This document shows, piece after piece, positions 1-5,430 of a stretch of DNA of 6,265 nt. Under the pieces are notes generated by a model that was not told where the DNA came from, did no database searches, and saw only the letters and a list, made by a program, of their open reading frames with translations. This DNA comes from Oscillospiraceae bacterium. Its GTDB lineage: Bacteria; Bacillota; Clostridia; Oscillospirales; Oscillospiraceae. The stretch is taken from contig WQVW01000103.1 in assembly GCA_009785655.1 (NCBI GenBank), positions 1 to 6,265 of the forward strand. The letters run 5' to 3'. Within the stretch, counting starts at the first letter, position 1; each line of letters starts with the position of its first letter. The position numbers and the translations under genes are program-made.

Positions 1-163
1 GGAGGTAAAGTGGCTTGTTTATATGCTCCAATCGTTCGGAGAGATCTTTATGTACAGTGCTTTTGCTTATGCCAAATTTTTTTGCCGCTGACCGCACCGT
101 CGCTTTGCTTTCTATAATGTACAGCGCCAAATCACAGGCGCGTTCCTCTATATTGTTCTTCAA
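1..163 (-). CDS. spoIIID: Stage III sporulation transcriptional regulator SpoIIID (5' part; truncated by window edge)
   Basis: SpoIIID is a small helix-turn-helix regulator that acts in the mother cell during sporulation, turning sigma-E genes on or off and helping the switch to sigma-K. The visible 54 residues contain the family signature: an IEER N-terminus, the stretch ALYIIESKATVRSAAKKFG, then the recognition helix GISKSTVHKDLSERL, as in Bacillus and clostridial SpoIIID from memory. The full protein is usually 80-95 residues, so the C-terminal basic part lies outside the window. I choose the TTG at 163-161 as start. It gives MKNNIEER, matching the family N-terminus (clostridial MKDYIEER), and sits 8 nt after a GGGAG ribosome binding site. 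An in-frame ATG two codons earlier (169-167) is only 2 nt from that site. The gene has its own promoter and is separated from pcrA by a terminator. Confidence 0.93.
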   Translation of the reverse strand, partial: MKNNIEERACDLALYIIESKATVRSAAKKFGISKSTVHKDLSERLEHINKPLYL

Positions 164-171
164 AAACATCA

Positions 172-176
172 CTCCC
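172..176 (-). promoter_or_regulatory. Ribosome binding site of spoIIID that favours a TTG start
   Basis: The minus strand reads GGGAG at 176-172. The ATG at 169 follows after only 2 nt, too close for normal initiation. The TTG at 163 follows after 8 nt, which is ideal. The spacing therefore supports TTG initiation, in agreement with the alignment of the SpoIIID N-terminus. Confidence 0.65.
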
Positions 177-194
177 GGCAATAGTCATGTTTAG

Positions 195-222
195 ACTATA
201 TGCTAAAAGCCGGAAAGTTATG
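195..222 (-). promoter_or_regulatory. Probable sigma-E promoter of spoIIID
   Basis: Reading the minus strand, CATA (222-219) is followed by exactly 16 nt and then CATATAGT (202-195). The known sigma-E consensus is about ATA, 16 nt, CATACANT, so the -10 element matches at all but one defined position and the spacing fits. Transcription would start near 188-190, giving a 5' leader of about 25 nt. Sigma-E control of spoIIID is established in Bacillus, so this fits the gene's expected timing. No strong sigma-A element is seen in the same place. Confidence 0.7.
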
Positions 223-303
223 TGACAATAGAAACGCATCACAAGCCTGACAACCCTTATGAATTCTGGGCATTTTATCGTTTTGTTATATCTCTCCCTG
301 GTG

Positions 304-332
304 TTGACAAGCCATTTTTCTTGCTGTAATAT
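304..332 (+). promoter_or_regulatory. Strong sigma-A-type promoter facing the 3' end of pcrA
   Basis: A perfect -35 box TTGACA (304-309) is followed by a 17-nt spacer and TAATAT (327-332), five of six matches to TATAAT. The predicted start is about 338-340. No plus-strand gene lies downstream. Instead the transcript would run straight into the hairpin at 357-395 and then antisense into pcrA. The match is near-consensus, but it is not known whether it is used. Confidence 0.55.
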
Positions 333-337
333 TGGTT

Positions 338-398
338 GCAGGAAAAAATACAGTTGAAAAAGAGATATTGGAGTAAACGTCCAATGTCTCTTTTTGTT
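338..398 (+). ncRNA. Candidate short RNA of about 60 nt, ending in the pcrA terminator hairpin
   Basis: The promoter at 304-332 and the terminator at 357-395 together predict an RNA of about 55-60 nt, consisting of roughly 17-20 unpaired nt followed by a 16-bp hairpin and a U-tract. The hairpin is fully paired only in the plus-strand RNA, where U366 and G386 form a wobble pair. In the minus-strand RNA the same position is an A-C mismatch. Its 3' end would just touch the pcrA stop codon. No RNA family is recognised. It may equally be a decayed promoter that makes nothing stable. Confidence 0.3.
357..395 (-). terminator. Intrinsic terminator after pcrA, structurally bidirectional
   Basis: Arms 357-372 and 380-395 form a 16-bp stem (core AAAAAGAGA plus ATTGGA) with a 7-nt loop and one imperfect pair at 366/386. 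The stem's outer A/T blocks supply a U-tract in either direction: TCTCTTTTTG on the plus strand and CTCTTTTTC on the minus strand. It begins 4 nt past the pcrA stop codon, so it should end the pcrA transcript before spoIIID. It would also stop plus-strand transcripts from the promoter at 304-332. Confidence 0.85.
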
Positions 399-2804
399 TT
401 ACCGCTTCGTCATATACTTAGCGGCAGATTTTAGCATCAGCCGTTTTGTGCCTGCTTCGTCGAATGCGATTTCGACCAGTGCATCGCCGCCCGCCGGGGA
501 AAGGCCGATGATTACGCCGTTTCCGAATGCTTTATGTGAAACGGCGTCGCCTTTTTTATAGTCCGCAAGCACCTCTTCGCTCACCGGCGGTGCGGCAGTT
601 GTCGCCTGATAGCGCTTCTCGCTGATCTCCCGCTCTGATCGGGTGTAAGAACTTCCACCGCTGCTGAAGCCAACATCGAAATCGAACGCAACGCTGTATT
701 CCTCGTGAACCTCGATATTATCCGTGCTTATTTCACGAATGAACCGTGACGGCAGTCCAGCCGTGGTTTTGCCGAAGATCATGCGCCGTTTCGCGCTGGT
801 GAAAATCAGCCGCTTTCGCGCCCTGGTCATTGCGACATAGCAGAGTCTGCGTTCTTCCTCCATCTCATCTTGATCTCCAATCGCACGCACGCCGGGAAAA
901 ATCCCTTCTTCCATGCCAACGATGAATACCGCGTCAAACTCCAATCCCTTCGCGCTGTGCATTGTCATCATCAGGACTTTGTCGTCCCCGCCGTCATCGC
1001 TGTCCAGGTCAGTGTAAAGCGCCGTTTCGCTCAAGAAATCAAAAAGTGAGCCGCCGTTTTCGTTGATAAACCCGATGATATTGGTCTTCAATTCCTTCAC
1101 GTTCTCAATCCGTGTGCGATTCTCGTCGGTCGCCTTTTCCTCCAGCATACGGATATATCCTGACTTCTCAACCAGCACATCATATAGCTCGTCCAACGGG
1201 GCGGTTTCCGCCAGTTTGCGCAGATCGTCTATCATGTTGGCAAATTGCCGCAGTTTTCCAGCAGCTTTCAGCAGACCGTCAAATTCAACCGCATCCCTGA
1301 CTATCTCAAACGCTGGCCTGCCTGTTTCGGCGGCGATATCCATCACTTTGCCAATCGTCGTTTGGCCGATTCCGCGCGGCGGGTTGTTTATCACCCGAAT
1401 CAGCCGTAAATCGTCATTCGGATTGTGCAGCAAACAGAGATAAGAGAGCATGTCTTTAATCTCTGCCCTGTCGTAAAACCCTGTGCCGCCGATAATGCGG
1501 TATGGAATCCCGGCCCTTTTAAACGCGGTTTCAAGCTGGTTTGACTGCGCGTTCATCCGATACAAGACTGTATGATCCTGCCACTTTTGGCCGGCGGATC
1601 TGCCGGTGAAAAGCGTGTCTGCCACAAACTGGGCTTCTGCCCGCTCATCGGCCACGATATGCAACTCCGGCTTTTCGCCGGATTCATTTTCCGTCCACAA
1701 CTTTTTGCCCTTGCGTCCTTTGTTGTTGCAGATCACATCGTTTGCGGCATCCAGAATAGCCCTGGTAGAACGATAATTTTGCTCCAGTCGAATCACACGC
1801 GCATCTTTGTACTTCTGCTCAAAACTCAATATATTTTCTATCGTCGCGCCGCGGAATTTGTATATACTCTGGTCATCATCCCCAACAACGCAAATGTTGT
1901 TATGTTCCCCAGCCAGTGCCGAGGCCAACAGATATTGCAGATTATTGGTATCCTGATATTCGTCAATCAGCACGTACTTAAACCGCCGCTGATAGTATGC
2001 CAAAACATCCGGCACTTCGTTAAACAGGCGAACCGTCAGCATGATCAGGTCATCAAAATCGACAGCATTTGCCGCTTTCATGCGTTTTGCGTACTCAAGA
2101 TACGCACGTCCGATGATTTTCTTTCGCAGATCTCCCGACTTTTCTGCAGCTTCTAAAAACGCGTCTGGTGAGACTAAGTCATCTTTCGCGCGGCTTATGT
2201 ATCCCAATACACTCCTGTACGGAAAAGATTTTTCATCCAGATCAAGGTCTTTTAATATCCGCTTTATCAGTGACGCTGAATCTGCCGTGTCATATATCGT
2301 GAATGACCGATCATAGCCCAACTTATCAATATCTCGTCTAAGAATTCTCACGCAGGCCGAGTGAAATGTCATCGCCCAAACATCGCGGGATTCCGACCCC
2401 AGCATTTTTTCAAGCCGCTCTTTCAATTCTCCCGCAGCCTTGTTTGTGAATGTAATCGCAATCACACGCCAAGGCTCCACCGGCTCCAGGGCGCATAAGC
2501 GGTGAATTTGCTCCCGCGACTCGGCGGAAGGGTCTTTTATGTAGGATTCCAACAAATCTAAATCATCTGCCGTTAAATGGTCCGGAATATATTCGCTGTC
2601 AGATCCGCCGCCGTATCGTAATATGTTCGCGATTTTGTTGATAAGTACAGTTGTTTTGCCGCTGCCGGCCCCGGCCAACAACAAAAGCGGCCCCTGCGTT
2701 GTCATGGCCGCCTCTCTTTGAACGTCGTTTAAATGGGCAAAATCAAGCCCTATCGCATCCCGCCGGGCGGAAGTATATCTCTTTTCAAATTCTTTGCGAT
2801 CCAT
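399..2804 (-). CDS. pcrA: ATP-dependent 3'-5' DNA helicase PcrA/UvrD (superfamily 1A)
   Basis: PcrA unwinds DNA in nucleotide-excision and mismatch repair, strips RecA and frees stalled RNA polymerase. All SF1A motifs are present (numbering from the upstream ATG at 2807): Q motif LNDVQREA near 26-33, Walker A GAGSGKT 46-52, motif Ia ITFTNKAA 118-125, motif II DEYQDT 282-287, motif III VGDDDQSIYKFRGA 308-321, motif IV LEQNYRST 341-348, motif V MHSAKGLEFD 616-625 and motif VI ERRLCYVAMTRARKRL 652-667. The C-terminus (about 742-802, KKGDAVSHKAFGNG) is the Tudor-like domain that binds RNA polymerase. About 40 residues (roughly 63-110) are inserted between Walker A and motif Ia compared with Bacillus PcrA as I recall it. 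I prefer the second of two adjacent ATGs (2804), 7 nt from AAGGA, over 2807, only 4 nt away, giving 801 residues. It has its own promoter and terminator and is monocistronic by appearance. Identity is near certain. Confidence 0.98.
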   Translation of the reverse strand: MDRKEFEKRYTSARRDAIGLDFAHLNDVQREAAMTTQGPLLLLAGAGSGKTTVLINKIANILRYGGGSDSEYIPDHLTADDLDLLESYIKDPSAESREQIHRLCALEPVEPWRVIAITFTNKAAGELKERLEKMLGSESRDVWAMTFHSACVRILRRDIDKLGYDRSFTIYDTADSASLIKRILKDLDLDEKSFPYRSVLGYISRAKDDLVSPDAFLEAAEKSGDLRKKIIGRAYLEYAKRMKAANAVDFDDLIMLTVRLFNEVPDVLAYYQRRFKYVLIDEYQDTNNLQYLLASALAGEHNNICVVGDDDQSIYKFRGATIENILSFEQKYKDARVIRLEQNYRSTRAILDAANDVICNNKGRKGKKLWTENESGEKPELHIVADERAEAQFVADTLFTGRSAGQKWQDHTVLYRMNAQSNQLETAFKRAGIPYRIIGGTGFYDRAEIKDMLSYLCLLHNPNDDLRLIRVINNPPRGIGQTTIGKVMDIAAETGRPAFEIVRDAVEFDGLLKAAGKLRQFANMIDDLRKLAETAPLDELYDVLVEKSGYIRMLEEKATDENRTRIENVKELKTNIIGFINENGGSLFDFLSETALYTDLDSDDGGDDKVLMMTMHSAKGLEFDAVFIVGMEEGIFPGVRAIGDQDEMEEERRLCYVAMTRARKRLIFTSAKRRMIFGKTTAGLPSRFIREISTDNIEVHEEYSVAFDFDVGFSSGGSSYTRSEREISEKRYQATTAAPPVSEEVLADYKKGDAVSHKAFGNGVIIGLSPAGGDALVEIAFDEAGTKRLMLKSAAKYMTKR

Positions 2805-2810
2805 CATTGC

Positions 2811-2817
2811 ATCCTTC
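2811..2817 (-). promoter_or_regulatory. Ribosome binding site of pcrA, favouring the second ATG
   Basis: The minus strand reads GAAGGAT at 2817-2811. The ATG at 2807 is 4 nt from AAGGA and the in-frame ATG at 2804 is 7 nt away. The second has normal spacing, so the protein probably starts MDRKEF rather than MMDRKEF. Confidence 0.6.
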
Positions 2818-2845
2818 GTTTCAAAATTTCAATGTCTAATGTAAT

Positions 2846-2874
2846 ATTATACATTATCAACGCACATTTTGCAA
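2846..2874 (-). promoter_or_regulatory. Sigma-A-type promoter of pcrA
   Basis: On the minus strand TTGCAA (2874-2869, four of six matches to TTGACA) is followed by 17 nt and a perfect TATAAT (2851-2846). Transcription would begin near 2839, about 35 nt upstream of the start codon. The -35 box is adjacent to the T-tract of the upstream terminator and overlaps it by two bases. Confidence 0.7.
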
Positions 2875-2914
2875 AAAAAGATTGCATCGGTTTCTTTCAG
2901 ATTTTCCGATACAA
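2873..2914 (-). terminator. Second (distal) intrinsic terminator of the UDG-GNAT operon
   Basis: On the minus strand, arms TTGTATCGG (2914-2906) and CCGATGCAA (2890-2882) pair over 9 bp with one G-U wobble and a 15-nt loop. After two bases come seven T residues (2879-2873). The loop is large, so this is weaker than the terminator just upstream of it. It would act as a backup that protects pcrA from read-through. Confidence 0.55.
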
Positions 2915-2915
2915 C

Positions 2916-2956
2916 AAAAAAAATGATTAAAGGGAGTTCTGTAACTCCCTTTAATC
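2916..2956 (-). terminator. Main intrinsic terminator of the UDG-GNAT operon
   Basis: Arms 2925-2938 and 2943-2956 (core AAAGGGAGTT / AACTCCCTTT) form a perfect 14-bp stem with a 4-nt loop. On the minus strand the stem is followed by A and then eight T residues (2923-2916), a textbook intrinsic terminator. On the plus strand no T-tract follows, so it is one-directional. It lies about 140 nt beyond the GNAT stop codon, which implies a long AT-rich 3' untranslated region. Confidence 0.85.
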
Positions 2957-3094
2957 TAACAGATTATGAGGATAATAAAATGAAAAAAGATAATCTAGCG
3001 ACCCTGTAGCTATATATTAACAGGCAGTTATTAAGTAATATACATTTAGATATTTCAAAAATGTTAAATTATAGGAATTTAAAAATTTATTTTT
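2957..3094. other. AT-rich intergenic stretch between GNAT gene and its terminator
   Basis: This segment is visibly lower in GC than the flanking genes and holds no recognisable gene. On the minus strand it would be 3' untranslated RNA of the GNAT message. It contains several TAATCT/AGATTA inverted copies (2952-2957, 2961-2967, 2990-2996) and a small CCTGT/ACAGG dyad (3003-3007 with 3020-3024). On the plus strand GAGGA (2968-2972), 7 nt and ATG (2980) open a nine-codon frame ending at 3009 (MKKDNLATL). No convincing plus-strand promoter precedes it, so I do not call it a gene. Confidence 0.5.
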
Positions 3095-3958
3095 CTAATC
3101 AAATGCCAGTCCGAACCACGGTGTGAAGCCGTTCATGTCAGCGTTGCCATCCATTACAGGCGCGGCTGCCAGCATACCAAACCGCCGACAATTGCGTGAG
3201 CCATCCGTCCGATGCGCCGGCGTTCTCACCCAATATTCTTTTGCCGGGAACGCTGCCGCGATGGATGCAATCATGTAGTCTTCGCAGCCGTTGGGCGATA
3301 AAAGCTCTTTTATTAAGATCGCACCGTTTTTTTGCCGTTCCACCACAGCGCAAGATGCTCTGCCCGGGCTGTCAAGCATAAAAAGTCCGCCGCCGAATGT
3401 CTGGCACAGTGTCTCTTGATAGCCTAACGCGTGTAAATCCATTGCGATATGCGGCACGTCCGCAAGCAATTTTTCGCGTAAACGGCTGTATTCCAGCGGC
3501 GTGACTGCGGAAATCTTTGAAGCAGCGACACGCGGCGGTGAACTCAGCCTTCTTTCATGTGTGTAAAACCAATCGCAAAAATCAGCGCAATCGCGGTAAT
3601 ACCTAAACAGGCTGTCGTCCGATGGACAGAGTGCAATCGCTCCATATTCTTTCCCCTGAGAAACCAGTTCACGCACCACCATTGTACCAAATCCGCGCCC
3701 TCTGTATCGCGGCAGCACCGCAACACCATATATCATCGCACATGAAACGCGCTCGCCGTTGTCGTGATCTAGTCTGCCAACCGGCAGAAGATATCCGGCG
3801 GACACAGGCAATCCGTCACACACGGCGGTTAAGCAGTATTCCGGCTTGAAATAATAGCTGAAAAATGCCGATTCATCTCCGTTGCCGAATGCGGATGTCC
3901 ATATCCGGCGCAAGTCTTGTGTCTCATCACTTCCCGGCGGGCGTATAATCATTCCCAT
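3095..3958 (-). CDS. GNAT-family N-acetyltransferase with a second, C-terminal domain
   Basis: The N-terminal part (about 1-135) is a GNAT domain, which transfers an acetyl group from acetyl-CoA to an amine. Motif A is clear: GVAVLPRYRGRGFG at about 78-91, with the R/Q-x-x-G-x-G/A pyrophosphate loop at R86, G89 and G91. After a linker near 140-150, residues 150-287 form a second region ending in an aromatic tail (TPWFGLAFD). Its pattern (YWVRTPA, RRFGMLA) suggests a degenerate second acetyltransferase fold, as in tandem-GNAT proteins of the Eis type, but without room for the sterol-carrier domain. The substrate cannot be told. The gene starts 10 nt after the UDG stop, and its weak ribosome site (TAGGTAG, 3971-3965) overlaps that stop, so the two are probably translationally coupled. 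A second in-frame ATG at 3952 is possible. It is predicted cytoplasmic, with no signal peptide or membrane segment. Confidence 0.85.
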   Translation of the reverse strand: MGMIIRPPGSDETQDLRRIWTSAFGNGDESAFFSYYFKPEYCLTAVCDGLPVSAGYLLPVGRLDHDNGERVSCAMIYGVAVLPRYRGRGFGTMVVRELVSQGKEYGAIALCPSDDSLFRYYRDCADFCDWFYTHERRLSSPPRVAASKISAVTPLEYSRLREKLLADVPHIAMDLHALGYQETLCQTFGGGLFMLDSPGRASCAVVERQKNGAILIKELLSPNGCEDYMIASIAAAFPAKEYWVRTPAHRTDGSRNCRRFGMLAAAPVMDGNADMNGFTPWFGLAFD

Positions 3959-3968
3959 AGATTGCTAC

Positions 3969-4538
3969 CTAATACGTATTTGTACAAATTTCTTTGATCA
4001 CGCGCTGGAGTTCTTTTAAATCGACGAAAGTGTCAGGCTTTCGATGCGGGTCTCTCAAAAGCGCGGCCGGGTGATACAGTGCCATAAACTTCACACCGTC
4101 TTTATCGAACCACTTGCCGTGGTCTCGCGTTATTTTAAAATCCCCACCGATCAGTGCCGTCGCCGCAATCCGTCCCAAACATACAACAATCTTCGGACGC
4201 AGCAGCATATATTGCGCACGCAGCCAGTCAAGACAGGCGTCCCGCTCTGAATTAAGCGGGTCTCGGTTCTTCGGCGGGCGGCATTTTACGATATTTGCGA
4301 TATAGATATTCTCAGCCCGGCTGAGGCCGATTATTTCCAACATATTATCCAGTAATTGCCCCGCACGCCCGACAAACGGCTCGCCTTTCATATCCTCCTG
4401 TTCACCGGGGCCTTCACCGACAAAAAGCACTTCAGCCTCCCGGTTGCCCACACCGAACACGATGTTTGACCGCGTTTCGTACAGCGCACATTTCTTGCAA
4501 TTCTGGCAGGCCGACTCAAGTTCTTCCCATGATAACAT
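3969..4538 (-). CDS. Family 4 uracil-DNA glycosylase (4Fe-4S type)
   Basis: The enzyme removes uracil, formed by cytosine deamination or misincorporated, from DNA and so starts base-excision repair. At 189 residues it has normal length for the family. N-terminal cysteines in CQNCKKC (C11, C14, C17) together with C86 (KCRPPKNRDP) and C102 fit the four-cysteine iron-sulphur cluster of family 4. Motif 1 is GEGPGEQED at 41-49, followed by GEPFVGRAGQLLD 52-64. The second active-site motif is HPAA at 156-159. The ATG at 4538 is preceded by AAGGGGGTGG, a purine-rich ribosome site at normal spacing. It is the first gene of an operon with the GNAT acetyltransferase. A functional tie to pcrA next door is plausible only in the broad sense of DNA repair, since the two are separately transcribed. 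Confidence 0.96.
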   Translation of the reverse strand: MLSWEELESACQNCKKCALYETRSNIVFGVGNREAEVLFVGEGPGEQEDMKGEPFVGRAGQLLDNMLEIIGLSRAENIYIANIVKCRPPKNRDPLNSERDACLDWLRAQYMLLRPKIVVCLGRIAATALIGGDFKITRDHGKWFDKDGVKFMALYHPAALLRDPHRKPDTFVDLKELQRVIKEICTNTY

Positions 4539-4563
4539 AAACGTCCACCCCCTTGTGCTGAAA

Positions 4564-4592
4564 AGTATACAACATGATTCGGCAAAAGTCTA
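4564..4592 (-). promoter_or_regulatory. Likely sigma-A promoter of the UDG-GNAT operon
   Basis: On the minus strand TAGACT (4592-4587, four of six) is followed by 17 nt and TATACT (4569-4564, five of six). The start point would fall near 4557, shortly before the ribosome binding site. The elements are moderate matches. It lies between the gene and the palindrome at 4620-4664. Confidence 0.5.
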
Positions 4593-4619
4593 TACCGGGT
4601 TTAGAATATTGCGAACGCT

Positions 4620-4664
4620 TGTAGGGGCGATCATCCCGGTCTCCCGCGGATGGTCGCCCCTACA
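4620..4664. repeat. 45-bp palindromic intergenic repeat (REP/MITE-like)
   Basis: Arms 4620-4636 (TGTAGGGGCGATCATCC) and 4648-4664 pair over 17 bp with a single T/G imperfection, around an 11-nt loop. No T-tract follows on either strand, so it is a poor intrinsic terminator. GC-rich GTAGGGGCGA...TCGCCCCTAC palindromes are, as I recall, scattered through intergenic regions of many Oscillospirales and related Clostridia, and I place this one with them. It lies about 40 nt past the stop of the LiaF-like gene. As RNA from that gene it could stabilise the 3' end. Whether it is repeated in this genome cannot be seen from one window. Confidence 0.6.
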
Positions 4665-4705
4665 GGGTGCTTTCGTACATTAAGGGATATGCGATGACGC
4701 GTCCG

Positions 4706-5428
4706 TTACACCAGCACTACCTCAATACCACCGAAACTGTTTGAGCCGTATAGCGTAATGGTCGGCGCACCGTCTGTATGTGAAGTTTTGGGGATATCGA
4801 CGCCGCCAGCAAAGCTGCTGTCCATTTGGTCGATAATGTTCCATCCGCGTGGGATATATAATTCAACGCCGCCGAATGAGTTTTCAACTTCAACCACAGC
4901 ACCTTCCGGCGATAGCGTGGCGTTCTCGAAGTATATTTCCATGCCGCCAAATTTGTTTTTGATGCTGACATAGGCCAGATTATCAGAGTTGATGTATTTG
5001 CTGGATCCGCCGAACTTCCCTGCAAAATAAAGCTTTTCACCGTCAGCATCTTCTTTGTCATGGTACTCGCGTGTTCCGTCAAGACTGATGGTGGTGGCAA
5101 ATTTCCCTTTGCCGAAAATGGTATGAAAGCCGATGGATAACAATGCCACAATCCCGGCCAGCGCCCAGAAATTGATCCGGACATCCAGCATTCCCTCAAT
5201 AGGCCTGCGGAAAATAAACACCAGAATCCCCAGCTGAACAAACATGCTCAGCCACTCCATTTTAATGGCACTGGCTATGGCCAATGCGGCAACCGGCGTG
5301 CCGATAAGCAGCGACCATATATTTACTTCCCCTAAAAGACCAAAGACGTGAAGTACAATCACCCCGGCCGCCGCGATGAACCAAATTCCCCAGAAAAGAT
5401 TGCTGGGTCTGATTTTTTTATTTTTCAT
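4706..5428 (-). CDS. Four-helix membrane protein with LiaF-like FGG-repeat C-terminal domain
   Basis: This 240-residue protein has four predicted membrane helices at about 10-32, 36-55, 58-74 and 84-104. The N-terminal part therefore resembles the LiaI/LiaF-type membrane module. Residues 110-240 are soluble and rich in beta strands, like the C-terminal domain of LiaF (cell-wall-active antibiotics response proteins). They hold five similar units built on F-[GA]-G: FGG at 139-141, 160-162, 185-187, FAGG at 206-209 and FGG at 232-234, most followed by alternating hydrophobic residues. The start is 2 nt after the LytTR stop, and its ribosome site AAAGGAGAG (5444-5436) lies inside the end of that gene, so they form one operon. 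LiaF inhibits a sensor kinase in Bacillus, but here there is no kinase. The natural inference is that it controls the LytTR partner. The exact family name is uncertain. Confidence 0.8.
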   Translation of the reverse strand: MKNKKIRPSNLFWGIWFIAAAGVIVLHVFGLLGEVNIWSLLIGTPVAALAIASAIKMEWLSMFVQLGILVFIFRRPIEGMLDVRINFWALAGIVALLSIGFHTIFGKGKFATTISLDGTREYHDKEDADGEKLYFAGKFGGSSKYINSDNLAYVSIKNKFGGMEIYFENATLSPEGAVVEVENSFGGVELYIPRGWNIIDQMDSSFAGGVDIPKTSHTDGAPTITLYGSNSFGGIEVVLV

Positions 5429-5430
5429 AG

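Noticed and set aside
354..434. Plus-strand 26-codon frame from TTG with AGGA upstream, beginning MKKRYWSK
   Set aside because: It reads through the terminator hairpin into the end of pcrA, its AGGA would lie at the very 5' end of the RNA, and nothing in it resembles a known peptide.
1572..2156. Long plus-strand open frame (194 codons) opposite pcrA
   Set aside because: It lies wholly antisense to the conserved pcrA helicase motifs, has no promoter or ribosome site, and its translation looks like reverse-strand noise.
2980..3009. Nine-codon plus-strand frame as a real leader peptide
   Set aside because: Despite a good GAGGA spacing there is no promoter upstream and no regulated gene downstream on that strand.
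4620..4664. Reading the palindrome as an intrinsic terminator of the LytTR operon
   Set aside because: No run of T residues follows the stem on either strand, so termination by this hairpin alone is unlikely.
4717..5241. 174-codon minus-strand frame within the LiaF-like gene
   Set aside because: It is an alternative frame of the membrane protein, which has the clear membrane helices, FGG repeats and ribosome site.
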